From positions 372,001-436,000 of the forward strand of contig CP048208.1 in NCBI GenBank assembly GCA_020541205.1: a stretch of DNA of 64,000 nucleotides. Reading direction: 5' to 3'. The notes under the pieces were generated by a model. That model did no database searches, was not told where the DNA came from, and was given only the letters and a program-made list of their open reading frames with translations. The position numbers and the translations under genes were made by a program. The first letter of the stretch is position 1. Each line of letters opens with the position of its first letter. Below are positions 37,276-51,063 of this stretch, one piece after another. This DNA is from Candidatus Hartigia pinicola (GTDB taxonomy: Bacteria > Pseudomonadota > Gammaproteobacteria > Enterobacterales > Enterobacteriaceae).

Positions 37276-40200
37276 AATGGTTGAAATGGGTTTGTCTCCC
37301 CATTTTATGCTTTATTATCTTAGTTTTGTCTTTGCTAAGTTGGCTGGTGTTTACACAATCTGGTCTGAAGTTTGTGCTCAATAGTACTACTCGATTTGTC
37401 CCGGGTTTAGAAATCCGTAACATCAAAGGGAATATTAATAATCTTACATTGGTAGGTGTGCAATATCAAAGGTCCGGTATAAATGTTAATATGCAAAAGG
37501 TTCATTTTTCTTTACGTTTAAAATGTTTAATTAGTCAAGAGTTATGTATTGATGATTTATCAACTCATGGTGTTGTAGTTAATATCAACACAAACAAAAT
37601 TTATTCTTCAGAAAAATCATTATCTTCTGAGAGATTAACTGAACTAAAATCACCATTACCTATTAAGCTAAATCAATTGTTATTGACTGCGACACAAGTA
37701 ACGATAGATGGTATAAAATTTAATTTAGCTAAATTTAAAACAGGGATGTATTGGAAAAAAAAAACTTAACATTAGCACCAGCGGATATTACTGATTTAAG
37801 AGTTCATATACCTGGAATGGATGATAAGATAAATAGAATGGGAAAACTTATATCTGAAATAAAAGTTACAGTTAGAGAGGAGAAATTTATTGGTGTTATT
37901 CTAAAAGAGTTTTTTTCTCAGCCACTGTTGGCTAGATTACCTGAGGTGATTTTACCTATTAATGTACATGCTGAAGAGATTAATATTTCAGACTTAAAGT
38001 TAACTGGTTTTATAAAACTGACAATCAATAGATTAACTTTTAGTATATCGAATGATAATCAAAATGTCTTATTAAAACAATTTAAGCTTAATACACCAGG
38101 AGGGAACATTGTAGGCTCAGGTACTATCATTTTAAAAGATAAATGGCCTATTTTTTTATTAGCTACAGGAGAAAGTTTTTTTACAAATTTTGATAGACAG
38201 AATATAGATATATTACTTAAAGGAGTTTTACTCGAAAAGCTCCAACTCGGGCTTAACTTAAGTGGCCGTATCAATGCAACACTTAATGTGAAGACTAATC
38301 TTGGTCAAGCAGATTTACCTGTTCAATTGATGCTTAAGAGTTCCAAGATAAAGTGGGCATTCGTCAGTGATGCACACTATCAATTTGACGATATATGCCT
38401 TTTATTAAACGGGCGTCCTTCTGCTTATACTTTATCATTACGTTCAGTTGTTCATGGTCAAAAAATTCCAGCATCAACGTTAATGCTGAATGCCAAAGGT
38501 AATGAAGAACGAATTTATCTAACGCGTTTAAGATTAACTTCGCTACAAGGTAATGTAAATATTACGGGTGTTGCTGATTGGAAGAGGGGAATTAATTGGA
38601 ACGCAGTATTAACATTGTCAGGGATTAATACCGCTAAATACTGGCCTGAATGGCCTGCTAAGGCAGACGGTAAAATAGCTACTCGCGGCAGTTGGTATTG
38701 TGGTAGCTGGAAACTTCATATTACTGAAATTTTTTTAGATGGTAAGATTAAAAATAATTATTGGAAGGCCCGTGGTCAAGTAAAAGGTAATGCAGAAGGT
38801 CTATGGGAGATTCCAGAGTTTACACTGTCATTAGGTAATAATTACTTTAATGTTAAAGGCAATCTTGCTGATAACTGGCATTTAGACACTAAAATAAACG
38901 CACTAAATTTAAATGATATATTACCAGGTTTAGGTGGTATGATTATTGGTGAGATTAAATTACGCGGTAATTTAATGGCTCCACAGGTTTTAACGGACTT
39001 AACTATTCGTGGTGTGAGATGGCAAAAAGATTTTTATCTTGATCATGCTATTATTAAAGGTCAAGTCGCTTCATCTGAGAAAATTAAAAGTGATTTATCT
39101 ATTATAGTACGGCAGTTAAAACAAGCTGATTTAGTGATAAACAATTTAACTCTAAATGCAACAGGTACTGAAAAACAGCATAGTGTAAAATTAAATATTC
39201 AAGGTGAACCTGTGTCAGGCCATTTAACATTGCTTGGTATGTTTAATCGTCAGGATAAAACATGGACAGGGAATATATATGATACCTTATTTAAAACTCT
39301 GGTGGGTGAATTGTACTTAAGTAATATTATGACATTAAATTATTCTCATCTCAGTAAAGAGTTTACTATAGAGCCTCATTGTTGGATGAATACTAACGTA
39401 CGCTTTTGCGTGCCTCAACCAATTAAAGCTAATAAAAATGGTCGTGCTAATATTGCTTTTAAACGTTTTGATCTCGCAATTTTAAAACCATTTTTGAGTG
39501 ATGCTATTCAACTTCGTGGTGTGTTTAATGGTCAAGCAAATTTCATATGGAAAGATAATGGTGCTTTATTAGATGTAAAAATTAATCTAAAAAATAATAA
39601 TCTGAAAGATATTCAGCTTATTCAAGGGACTCAATTACCGTTTAAGTTTGAAAAAGTAACTCTCAGCATCGTCTTGAGAAATAGTAAATTGAATCTAGAT
39701 TGGTTATTTAAAATCGCAAATCATGGTCAGATGAAAGGCAATATTCAGGTTTGTAATTTTGCAAAACCAGGTCAGATTTCAGGTAATATTGAGTTCAATG
39801 CTATCACATTAGCGTTGATTCAACCTTTTTTAGGTAATACATCAATTGTAAATGGAAATTTGAATGCAAATATACGACTTCATGGTACAGTACGTAATCC
39901 ATTATTGTATGGTAAACTATTTCTCTCCAAAGTAGAAATAAAGTCGATAATAATGCCGTTTTATATTAAAAGTGGAAATTTAGATATTATATTTAATGGT
40001 AGTACTTCAGTAATCAATGGACAAATTAATACACCAGAAGGATATTTAAAAATTAATGGTGGAGCAAATTGGCGTAATATAAATGCTTGGCGTGCAAAAG
40101 TAATGATTTTTGGAAGTAATTTACGAGTTTCAATGTCACCAATAATGAAAATTGATCTTCAGCCTAATATTATGTGTGAAATATCATCAACTTTATTAAC

Positions 40201-41044
40201 TTTAGATGGTAGTATCACGATCCCATGGGCAAGAATTACGATTCAAGAACTTCCAGAAGCTACTGTGAGTACTTCTCCAGATGTTGTAATGCTTGATAGC
40301 AACCTGCAGCCTCTTAATAAGATTAGCCATCAGATGCTCATGCAAACAAATCTTGAGGTGAAAATTGGCAATGATATAAAGGTCGATGCTTTAGGTCTTA
40401 CAGCATCTGTGACGGGCATGTTGAAAGTATTACAAAACCAACATGGTTTAGCTGTAAACGGACAAATTGATATTCCATCAGGACGTTTTCGGGCTTATGG
40501 ACAAGATTTGATTATACGTAAAGGTCAAATTCAATTCTCTGGCTCAGTAGATCAGCCATTCTTAAATTTAGAGGCTATTCGCAATCCAGATAATACAGCA
40601 GATAGTGTTGTCGCAGGTATTAAAGTTACAGGACTTTTAGACAAACCAAAAGTTGAAATATTCTCAGAGCCAATCAAAACACAGCAAGAAGTATTATCCT
40701 ATCTATTACATGGAGAAGGATTAGAAAGTGAAGATGCAAATGGCGCACAAATAACTTCAATGATAATTAGGCTTGGTGTTGCTCAAAGTGGACAGTTTGT
40801 CGGTAAAATTGGTGCAAAATTTGGAGTGTCTGATTTAATTCTTCACACACAAGGAGTTGGTGATAAATCTCAAGTAGTAGTGAGTGGAAAAATTACCAAC
40901 GACTTACAAATTAAATACGGGGTTGGTATATTCGATTCATTAGCAACTTTAACGTTACGTTATCGGTTAATGCCTAAGTTATATTTGGAGGCAGTATCTG
41001 GTCCTAATCAAGCTATAGATCTTCTTTATCAGTTTGAGTTTTAA
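37272..41044 (+). CDS. tamB: TamB, interrupted by a one-base shift in an A10 run
   Basis: Large periplasm-spanning AsmA-like protein anchored in the inner membrane (KWVCLPILCFIILVLSLLSW near the N-terminus), partner of TamA. Frame one covers 37272-37769. Frame two covers 37751-41044. The two join exactly inside ten consecutive A at 37755-37764. With eleven A the reading becomes WKKKNLTLAP, which lines up with E. coli WQEKTLTLKP. The total would be 1257 residues against 1259 in E. coli. The rest, through the C-terminal DUF490 region (RFRAYGQDLIIRKG, SYLLHGEGLES, LRYRLMPKLYLEA), is well conserved with no other lesion. It is thus probably still expressed by transcriptional slippage, although a fresh pseudogene or a sequencing error in the homopolymer is possible. 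Confidence 0.9.
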
Positions 41045-41150
41045 AATCTATTTCTAATGTACTATCAAAGATTAAAGCGTGAGAAAAGTTCTTACTAGAT
41101 AAGTTATATTTTATAGATAAGTTTTTATAAATTAAGAGGTTATTAGATTT

Positions 41151-41280
41151 ATGATTCCAATTAGTTACTCTTTAGGTAGTAAATGACACATTGTTATTAA
41201 GTGAAAAACTTATCGTATGAATTTTATTATGTCTTAATTATATACACTGTAAAAATATTTAACATTATATTAGGAAGTTA
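41151..41280 (+). pseudogene. ytfP: ytfP remnant
   Basis: From an ATG about 105 bases past tamB one frame reads MIPISYSLGSK, stop, HIV. After a small deletion it reads a stop, LYTL, stop, KYL. This fits YtfP (MRIFVYGSLRxKQGNSHWM, QLYSLGHYP), with stops at Gln codons. YtfP is a gamma-glutamylcyclotransferase-fold protein that follows tamB in E. coli. The identity is moderate. Confidence 0.5.
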
Positions 41281-42331
41281 ATAATAATTTCATGATAATA
41301 GAGTGATCTTTTTGCAGTATGTTTGTAATTTATCTTGAATTTTATACTAGGATTAATTAAAACTACTCTCGAAAGAGTAATCTAATGTCAGTAGTGAGTG
41401 ATTTTTAATGTTCTTTTTTAGATGCTGTTGATATTTTATTCTTGATTTTTATTCAAATCTAAAAATTTTTAATTAAGATTTTATTAAGAATTTTAAACAT
41501 AATTTTCTTTATCTTATCGAGATGATAAAATTTGTCAGGAGTGACATTAGTTGAAAATATTTTAATAAATTGAATGATTTTATTTAATAGCTAAAAATTG
41601 ATACGTTACTTTTTGAGTAACTTGATATGAGTATTGATATACTGTATATATCTAAAAAGTATTTTTCAGTGGAATTTTATTTTACTAATTATCTAAAAAT
41701 ACTGTATATTCTTGTTTAAAATTTCAAAAGATACTGAAAAGGATAACTAATCTGTTAACATAAGTATGTAAATTCTTTAAAGAAGACTGTTTATTAGTCG
41801 TATTAATCTTAAAACAACTTTTGTAATTATTAATTAAAAAAAACGCTTAAATACAGAGGCGACTACTGAAAGGCGAGAATATACTAGTAAATATTTTCTA
41901 GTATCAAAAAATATATTACAATAGATATTTAAAGTTTATTGATAAAATTGTAGTTATAATACAAGATGTTGCGGATAAAAACGGTGCTATGAGAAGATTG
42001 AATCTGCACAATATCACTTTTTGTATAAAACTTCTTTAGTGCATGTTAATTATATAAGTTAAATATTTATATATACATTTATCTTATATTGATCTCAATT
42101 TTTGATATAGAAAAATACAATAAACTTCATGCTTTTCTTTTATGCCCAATTGATAAATAATTAAATGTTTATTTTAAATTAAGAAATATTCTTGCTAAAT
42201 ATGAAAAAATATTATTACTAATCTGAAGATTCAATCTTTCATTTTAGCAATTAGTGTTTATTTATTTTTGTTTTCTGGTAGAACAACAAGTGAATAATAT
42301 TTGAAATACAAAAATAATCATTATCCATATG
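41281..42331. other. decayed ytfP-ppa spacer
   Basis: No open gene. A short less AT-rich patch around 41965-42010 could be a fragment of an unidentified gene, but I cannot name it. The shared ppa-side terminator begins at 42332. Confidence 0.5.
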
Positions 42332-42355
42332 GGTTCTGGCATTTCTACCAGAACC
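42332..42355. terminator. bidirectional terminator after ppa
   Basis: Perfect GC-containing stem GGTTCTGG/CCAGAACC with an 8-base loop, 23 bases beyond the ppa stop. A T-rich tract follows on the plus strand. It is probably the old terminator between ppa and the convergent tamAB-ytfP side. Confidence 0.7.
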
Positions 42356-42378
42356 TTTATTATATAACAATAAATATA

Positions 42379-42909
42379 CTATTTTTTTATTGCCCGTTTA
42401 AAAGAAGATATGATTTCTTCTTTAGCTACTGAAACATCTTCCCAACTGTTAATTTTTACCCATTTACTTTTTTCTAAATCTTTATAATGTTGAAAAAAAT
42501 GGGTAATTTGTGCACGCAGTAATTTTGGAAGATCACTCACATCTTGAATGTGATCATATTCTTTGGTTAGTTTGGCATGCGGTACTGCAATTAGTTTTGA
42601 ATCTTCACCGGATTCATCAGTCATTTTTAGTATACCAATTGGCCGACAGCGAATTACTGAACCTGGTTGTAATGGGTAAAGTGTTGGTACTAGAACATCA
42701 ATTGGATCACCATCTAAAGACAGTGTGTGATTGATGTAACCATAGTTACATGGATAAAACATTGTAGTAGATATGAAACGATCTACAAAAAGAGCCCCAT
42801 AATCTTTATTAACTTCGTATTTTATAGGATCTGCGTTAGCAGAGATTTCAATAATAACGTAGATATCTTCAGGCAGCTTATTGCCTGCCGGTATATTGCG
42901 TAAGCTCAT
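42379..42909 (-). CDS. ppa: inorganic pyrophosphatase
   Basis: Hydrolyses pyrophosphate to drive biosynthesis in the cytoplasm. It has 176 residues, the same as E. coli. Family I signatures are present: IPYE-type KYEVNKDYG near residue 30, DGDPIDVLV with the metal-binding aspartates, and [14 protein letters not shown]. The convergent arrangement with tamA-tamB-ytfP matches E. coli. It ends before a stem-loop terminator at 42332-42355. Confidence 0.98.
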   Translation of the reverse strand: MSLRNIPAGNKLPEDIYVIIEISANADPIKYEVNKDYGALFVDRFISTTMFYPCNYGYINHTLSLDGDPIDVLVPTLYPLQPGSVIRCRPIGILKMTDESGEDSKLIAVPHAKLTKEYDHIQDVSDLPKLLRAQITHFFQHYKDLEKSKWVKINSWEDVSVAKEEIISSFKRAIKK

Positions 42910-45779
42910 AGAAAAGCATCCTTTTATGTTAGCAACTAAAACAGCTACTATACTTCAAGTTTCATGGAAACTAAAAAATATAAGTTTGAATATTAACTCG
43001 ATAACTGAATTATTTTTAGCGTCACTCACATAATTGTTTGAATGTAATCTTAAAAATATTATATGAAAAATTGTCTAAGTCGCATGTAGGAAAATAAAAA
43101 TCTTTAGATTGTTAGATGTAGTTAAATAAGGATTGTCAGTATTAAATATATAAGTTGTCAAATAAAGATAAGATTAATAGTTGAGAGAACATGTGTAAAA
43201 ATGTGAGTAGAGCACAACTATTCGCAGAGCTAAAAAGTAAAAGCTGTGTATAATACATTATCACAAGTGATTTATTATGGAGTATATGACAACTCAGTTG
43301 TCTTTTATCTTGTTTTATAGATACATAAAAAATAGTACATAAAAAATAACTAGAAAACTACAGATTAATCATCAAAACATAACGATGGCTCTTATTTAAT
43401 AAGATGATAATATGTTCTTATAAAATTCTTTGGTTATAAAGATTTTTATTAAAATATTATAGTATTATATGGAATATTATCTAAAATCATCTTTGATGGC
43501 ATGTCATTAGTGTAGAAAATGTATTATATATTATACTTGCTTATTTTTTTATTTTCATTGTTATAATAAAAAATGATAATTAACATTTAATACAATATTT
43601 TTTATTTTTGATGGATGAGTGTTCATAGAAAGCACTAGTTACATTAATTAGCAATAGGACTATTTTAATTTTAGCATTGCATATTAGAATAGTTGTTTAT
43701 TTAGTTAGAATTTTGAAAATATTTGATTGCTTTATATGCTTGAAATATATTTTATAAAAAACAATAATTATTTTAGAATTAGCATTTTCTTTTTTCAGTA
43801 GTGTTACAAACTTAAATAATTTTATTTTATTAAAATGTGTTATGCACTTTTGACGAATTATCTTAGGAAAAGAATTCATTGATATATATTTTTATATATT
43901 TTTTTACAATAAAAATTAGTTGGAGTATTTTATCTATATTACAATCATTTATGTTATATATAAATATATAAGCAAAATTTTTTTATGAAAATATATGAAG
44001 ATTATAATTTAAGAGACTGATGGCTTTTAGTTTTTATGCAATGTCATGAGGGCGAAAATGTTAAAGTAATTAATTAAGCTTTTATAATATATTATCAATC
44101 CATAAGTTTTTTACTGGATAGTTTTATTATTAAATTTTACGCTAAGTCATAATAATAAAAATTTGCATAATTAGTAGTTTATTTTTAAAGTGCAAACTTA
44201 CGTTCAGAATAAAGAATTAATATAATTTTATGTACTATATAAGTTTATATTGATTTCTTAATAAAAAAAGATTTTTAATAGTAAAAAATATCTAATATTG
44301 AATATTAATACACTTAATTTTAAAAAATAATAATATAATTAATAAATGAAAACTTTATTTACAATACATAAAATTAACAAAAAAACTATCTTCATCAATG
44401 TAGCTAAACATATGTTAAAATAAATATATATACTTTTAAAGAGTAGTAATGAGTTTTATTATAGTAGTAATAGTTTAAGAAATAGTTTTAAATTATTTAA
44501 TTAGCTGTATTTTATTTTAAACAACTCATGCTTAGCTAGTTTAGAACTTTCTATATGATATAATTTCGCTAAATTCTAGAGTTATAAAAAAGCTTAGCTA
44601 TATTTTATCGATTTAAAGTTGTTAATTTTCTGGTAAAGTACGACATTATATTCAAAATGTTTAGGTGTTTTATAATTTTACTGGTATTTCTAAAGTTAGA
44701 TGTGAAATATTGAGCTGTGTTTCATGTCAAAGCAAACACTTTCAAACGTTGAACTCAAAAAAATATTATAATTTATTTTTACGCAATGATTAGTATCATT
44801 GCTGATTAAGTTAATATCATTTATATTGATGGCTTCATAATTATTAAAGAAACTAATTACCTATAATACAAATTATCTGTTTTAAGTCAAGTGGTATAAA
44901 CTCTGATTTTTAATGCTTTTGATATAGTAGATGAAAAGTAAAATATGTCTGAGGCTGACATTTCAGTTATTATTAAATGTTTTAGTGTTTCTGTTCTGTT
45001 ATTTCTCTGTTAGATTATAGGTATGAGTTTTACGAATTGTAACATAATACATTGATGAAGAGTATTAAAAACGTAGAAATAAGTTATTGAAACCAAATAC
45101 TCAAGTTCTATAGTACTGTTTATGAAATAAAAAGTTACGTATCTTGAATGTTTTGCATTTGTGAGTTTGCACAGTTTATTTTAAAAGAATTGAATATATT
45201 TTATTGAAAGCAATAGAAAGTGTACTAATTAATTTAAAAACTTATTACTTTTAAGATAATAAAAGTATTTAAAAGAATATAACTACAGTATATTTAGTCA
45301 TTTGAAAAACAACTGTATTAGTTTTTATCACTATTATAAATATTAGCTGGATAAGTAATTCACTGAAGTTTAATTGGTTTATCTAAATTCTAAAATTATT
45401 GATAAAAGTTTAAAGGTAGTTTATTAATCTATAATATAGATCCTTGTCTTTTATCTAGAGACACAAATAGAATATTATAGAGTCTTCTGATCATTTTTGA
45501 TCGATTTTTTAGATGAAAATCTTACACTCTTAAGGTGTAAAATGTTATTGGAATAATTTTACACTTTTATATTCGGAAAAATTTATTTAGCTAAATTCTG
45601 TTATGCTGTATGAAGTACACTTATTAAGTGCATTGAAAGTCTGGAGTTTATTATATTTTCTGTCGTAATAATTTTGTTTAATAGAAAAGTACATAGTATC
45701 TAAATTTTTTTTCAAGCATCTTGCAGTTATTTGCTAATATATTTTATGGATTTAAATAATGTATTGAACGGGGCTTAAT
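42910..45779. other. 2.9 kb gene-free interval
   Basis: Contains the ppa promoter region but no readable gene. The 60-codon minus-strand frame at 43697-43879 is not recognisable. I looked for fbp, a ppa neighbour, and did not find it. A short perfect palindrome with a T tract lies at 43288-43306. Confidence 0.5.
43288..43306 (+). terminator. short palindromic hairpin with T tract
   Basis: GACAAC and GTTGTC flank a 3-base loop, followed by TTTT on the plus strand, in gene-free DNA about 380 bases upstream of ppa. It could be a terminator relic of a lost plus-strand gene. The stem is short. Confidence 0.3.
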
Positions 45780-46165
45780 AAATTAAAGATTTTTCTATTC
45801 GTGATAGCTTGCCTTATTCCTAAAATATTATATAATGAACTTAAAAATATACGCGATATTTCCTTGAATAGAGGAGATAGTGTAAAACTGTATAATCATT
45901 TCATTATTCACCTAATTTTTGTATTATTCACATTTTTCGTATTAATTATCATAAGAGATTTTAGCAGGTTTGACTCTCGTCCTGACTGTTTGATGTGTAA
46001 TAGTCAAAATAGTAATGTACGGTAATTTTTCTGAAATCATCATTGTAGAGCATGTCTTACGAAAAAGTGTTTTTAGATACATATGGTAACTTATCACACA
46101 AATTCACATATATCGATTTCCTAAGAAGTCTATTTTTGTATTCTAAGTAATATTGATGCAATTTA
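45780..46165 (-). pseudogene. ispB: ispB (octaprenyl diphosphate synthase) remnant
   Basis: Divergent from rplU, one minus-strand frame reads HQYYLEYKN, RLLRKSIYVNL and, 30 codons on, LYNDDF. This follows IspB QLGYYIVSGG, KRIRPMIAVLAA and LLHDDV. DES then KPAKISYDN fits DESDMRRGKPTANAAFGN with a deletion. LGIRQAI resembles LGTAFQLI. In E. coli ispB is divergent from rplU. The first Asp-rich motif is broken and frameshifts are present. The plus-strand open frame at 45801-46025 is only the antisense of this remnant. Confidence 0.6.
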
Positions 46166-46494
46166 TTAAAATATTTTTTGATGAATAGAAGAAATTTAAA
46201 ATTTTATCATTGTAGAGTGTAAATAAAACAATTACTATTAAAAATATTTTAATAAAATTTAATAAAATTACTTATAATACAAAATCTTGAAATTAAACAC
46301 TACTTAATAGTGCATCGATAATTTCTTGATGAGAGAATTAAGCAATTGGTGAAAGTTTAATGCTAATTATCTAGTTGAATTGATATGTTTGTATTTTAAT
46401 GTTTTTTACGTAAAATGAATGTTTGATTTATAAATATTTTATAGCACGCTTTAAAATTCAACTATTTCGTTAGTGTGTAGACATTGGAGTGATT
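46166..46494. other. rplU upstream region
   Basis: Holds the rplU promoter and the start of the ispB remnant. No distinct promoter hexamer pair stands out. The ribosome site GGAG at 46486-46489 is clear. Confidence 0.5.
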
Positions 46495-46812
46495 ATGTAT
46501 GCAGTTTTTAAAAGTGGTGGTAAACAATATCGAGTTACTGAAGGGCAAACTGTCCGGCTAGAAAAACTCAATATTAAAACAGGTCAATTTATTGAATTTG
46601 AACAAGTTTTAATATTGTCTGATAATGATAAGACTAAAATTGGTACACCTATTATTGAAGATGTTAAGGTACAAGCAGAAGTAGTTTCGCACGGTCGTCA
46701 TGATAAAATTAAAATCATTAAATTCCGTCGTCGTAAACACAGTCTTAAACAAAATGGTCATCGTCAGTGGTTTACTGATGTTAAGATTTTTTCCATCACT
46801 CAAGAGTGTTAA
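46495..46812 (+). CDS. rplU: 50S ribosomal protein L21
   Basis: Large-subunit protein that binds 23S rRNA. It has 105 residues (E. coli 103), starting [17 protein letters not shown] and with the basic [16 protein letters not shown] signature near the C-terminus. The ATG at 46495 is preferred over an in-frame GTG at 46489 because GGAG lies at 46486-46489. It forms an operon with rpmA, 15 bases downstream. The divergent neighbour ispB is dead. Confidence 0.98.
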   Translation: MYAVFKSGGKQYRVTEGQTVRLEKLNIKTGQFIEFEQVLILSDNDKTKIGTPIIEDVKVQAEVVSHGRHDKIKIIKFRRRKHSLKQNGHRQWFTDVKIFSITQEC

Positions 46813-46827
46813 GGGGAGAGTATATTA

Positions 46828-47085
46828 ATGGCGCATAAAAAAGCTGGGGGCTCGACTCGTAACGGTCGAGATTCAGAGGCAAAACGTTTAGGTATAAAAT
46901 GTTTTGGTGGTGAGACTGTATTAGCAGGTAGTATTATTGTTCGTCAACGTGGCACTAAATTTCACGCAGGTCACAATGTAAATTGTGGTCGTGATCATAC
47001 GCTCTCTGCTTTAGTAGATGGCAAAGTTAAATTTGAAATTAAAGGTCGAAATAATCGTAAATTTATCAGTATTGAAACTGAATAA
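46828..47085 (+). CDS. rpmA: 50S ribosomal protein L27
   Basis: L27 sits near the peptidyl transferase centre. It has 85 residues, identical in length to E. coli. The N-terminus [21 protein letters not shown], which reaches the active site, is intact, and [18 protein letters not shown] follows. It is followed by a stem-loop terminator at 47107-47145. The gene yhbE found next in E. coli is absent. Confidence 0.98.
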   Translation: MAHKKAGGSTRNGRDSEAKRLGIKCFGGETVLAGSIIVRQRGTKFHAGHNVNCGRDHTLSALVDGKVKFEIKGRNNRKFISIETE

Positions 47086-47106
47086 GCTGTCTGATTTTTA
47101 TTATAA

Positions 47107-47145
47107 TTAAAAGCCTTACAAAAAAACTTTTTTCAGGGCTTTTAA
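47107..47145 (+). terminator. rpmA terminator
   Basis: TTAAAAGCC and GGCTTTTAA form a 9-base stem around an A-then-T-rich loop, 21 bases past the rpmA stop, with an A-rich 5' side and a T-rich 3' side. This fits a Rho-independent terminator separating rplU-rpmA from obgE. Confidence 0.7.
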
Positions 47146-47207
47146 TATTTAAAGTATTTTATCTTTCTGTCAAAAAAAACTATTTAGCACGATAATGGCT
47201 ATTATAA

Positions 47208-48305
<1,098 letters not shown>

Positions 48306-48599
48306 TTAGACAGCGTAGAAGATATTAACAATCATTTGATGAAGACTATGACAAAAGTATTTAAACAGTCTAGAAGAGTAACGTACATTTCTCTATATAC
48401 TGTGTATTTTAAGTTGTTAAGTATTAAGGTATGCAGTCGGAGTTTTTTTATTTTAATGACATAATTTACTATGAATTTAGAGGTGTACAAATATGCAATT
48501 TAAATCATTTACGTATAATAAAATTATAAAATCAATTATTTTTTTAAAGTCTACGTCTCTTTTATTTAGTAAATCAATTACAGTATTATTTTTTTGATA

Positions 48600-49670
48600 A
48601 AGCTATTTATATGAATGATTTTTAAAGTATATTAGAAAAGATTTATGAATTTTGTTGGCTTGAAAAACGGTATAGGTTGAAGTATATTAAATGAATACAA
48701 ATTATTAACCATTAATAAAAGTTATGAAATTAATACGATTATATACACCTTGTCTGTACTTATTTCAGAAATTTTTCCATTCTACTAGCTTTATTCACAT
48801 CACCAAAATAAAGTAATCTGTTATTTTTCTCTGTCAGCGGAAGAATGAAAATACAATTGATTTTTAATCATTGTTTTAATAAATTTTAAAATTTTAATCA
48901 AAGTTTCAGGAGTAATTAGATTGTGTTGTGATAATTAAAAGCTATCATTTATCAAAAATTTTATTTAAATTAATCAAGCTTTTACTTGAATTTCTCTCGC
49001 ATACCAATCGTAGTTTTGTATAGTATATTTGGGAAAGCCATTATGATCTTCTGATGGTGTGAAAGATAGAATCAGATACCATATTAATTAATTTTTTAAC
49101 ATATTTTTTATGTAGAACATACAAAGCTGAAATTTAGTTTTCAATAAGCACTTGAAATTGAGAATTTTTATTGATATACGAATTTTTTGGTTGATATTTA
49201 ATCATAACGTTAATATAGCTTGTACTATATTTTACTGAAATTAGAGTAGTACAAGTTCACTGCTTTAAATGAAGTAATACGTGAGTATATAACGATTTTG
49301 TTAATTATGGATAATATCAGGTTGAGAATAATGTTGTTCAGAAGAAGTGTTTTAATATTTTAACTTTGTTAAAAATGTTGACTAAAAAGTAATTATTTTG
49401 ATATTACCCAAATCATTTAATTTGTTTCAGGATGCGGGGAAAGAAAAAGAAGTTTCTATCAATGATTTCGATAGCAGTAGTGAATGAAAGCATTGTATCA
49501 TGTCATGAGGTACTCTGTCAAGATCTGTATCTATACTAGTGAAGATAAAATGTTTATCATAAAATCACCATTAATTTCATGAAAATCAATTTATTTTAGT
49601 GTTTTGACCATATGTTTACTGACTGAATGTGAGTGTTGTGTTCTGATCTATAGCAGATAATAAGAGGAGA
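48600..49670 (-). pseudogene. dacB: dacB (PBP4) pseudogene
   Basis: Between obgE and greA, on the opposite strand as in E. coli, large parts of D-alanyl-D-alanine carboxypeptidase DacB are readable in broken frames. HMVKTLK fits NMVATLK, INGDFMIN fits IDGNVLID, HDMIQCF fits NDMTQCF, AIEIIDRN fits AAAIVDRN, NMVSDSIFHTI fits NMIADTVFRMI, LSQHNLITPETLIKILKFI fits LSRHNLIAPATMMQVLQYI, and QGVYIIVLIS fits QGVYNLAGFI. The N-terminal 100 codons, including the SxxK site, are not recognisable. It is clearly dead. Confidence 0.92.
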
Positions 49671-51063
49671 AGTAAAATATTACTATTCTTACTTAGTTTG
49701 GCTGTAGTTTAAAATTGGTTACAAATCTATGAATTGAATTCAAGTTACAACAATATATTGACAGTGGTCATGACTTTTTTATCTTAGATAGAAGTTTTAT
49801 CTATTACGAATTATGATTAATACTAGAGACATCATTTCTTATTTATTGATTCATTAGAGCTCAATTAATAACATCAGATGAATGTTTCTTATAGTTATCA
49901 ACGTAATTTCAGGTATCTGTTAAAAAGTTAAGATTAATACTTAAAGTGATGCTTAGTTTTTGAGTAAGCATTCATAATAGTATAAATTTTATATATGAAA
50001 GTAGATATTTTCAATATATTACAGTGTGATATAAAAAATAAAAAATTATTCTCTTAACTGTGCAAATGAGAGTTTGTTTAAAATTTTCTCTGAATAATAG
50101 AAAAGAATCAATATTAAAGAGATTATTTGCAGGTATTTAAATGACATCGCTTTTGGTGTTGCATATGCAGTGATTCAAGACTTAAGAATATCCCGGAGAT
50201 TATATTAAAATTATGTGACTTTCATCACATTGTTCTATTCTAATAATAAAGTCTAATACATAATACTAAATATCTGAAAATGTTTAACAAGTGTTACAAT
50301 TGTTTTTATAAATTTTAGGTATATAAATAAATTTTTATATGCCCTTAATGTCTAGGTTAAAAATATGAAAGTGCTTTTATGTATAAAATTACACATCATT
50401 ACTAAAATTGTATAAGGTAAACCTTGACTGTTTGCTTTAATTTGTCGTTTAATGACTGAAATTTTTAACTGTATTTACTTTTCATACGCGGAATCTGTGG
50501 TTTTAAAAATTTAACAATCAATAAACATGAAAGTTTTATTAGTGTTCTTACTATTACTGATTCTGAATGCGTTTATTACTTTTTAATCCTTTCTCTAGCA
50601 GGCTTTTCTATTTTTAATACTTTCTTTTTCAAGTTTTGAAAAGCAATTTTCTGGTATTCTTGGAGAATCAATCTCTGGAAAATTTCTGGAGACGTTTTAA
50701 TAACAATCACTTTCAGAAAATACAGAATTGTACAATACGCTTCATACATATTGAGTTCTAAGCTATATATCTGTTTTTGATTGCTGAAAGTGTTATTTAT
50801 ACATTAATTTTTTAACTTCAAGTACAGTTAGCACTAATGACTTTTGTCATTCTAAAATAATAAATAGATAATTATATCTTTAAAAGATATTGAATAAACC
50901 ATTAGAATATTACGTGATATGATATAATTAGTAATTAAATTAGTTGTAATAAAGCATGTATGTTTATTTATTATTTGGCTAATAATTAAGATTTATTCTG
51001 TTTTTTGTTACAAAATGAGAAAGATACTTATTTTAGATAAGATTAAAACAGAGGCATTTATCA
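49671..51063. other. dacB-greA spacer
   Basis: Contains the unreadable dacB start and the greA promoter region. It is longer than the corresponding spacer in E. coli. No other gene is seen. Confidence 0.5.

Noticed and set aside
34935-41950. Similar 35-40 base stretches near 34930 and 41920 (ATCAAAAAATAT...GATATTTAAAG)
   Set aside because: The similarity does not extend into the flanks; in DNA this AT-rich it can arise by chance.
43697-43879. 60-codon minus-strand frame right of ppa
   Set aside because: I tested it mentally against Fbp, a possible neighbour, and saw no match; likely chance.
45801-46025. 74-codon plus-strand frame
   Set aside because: It is antisense to the ispB remnant on the minus strand, which explains its less biased composition.
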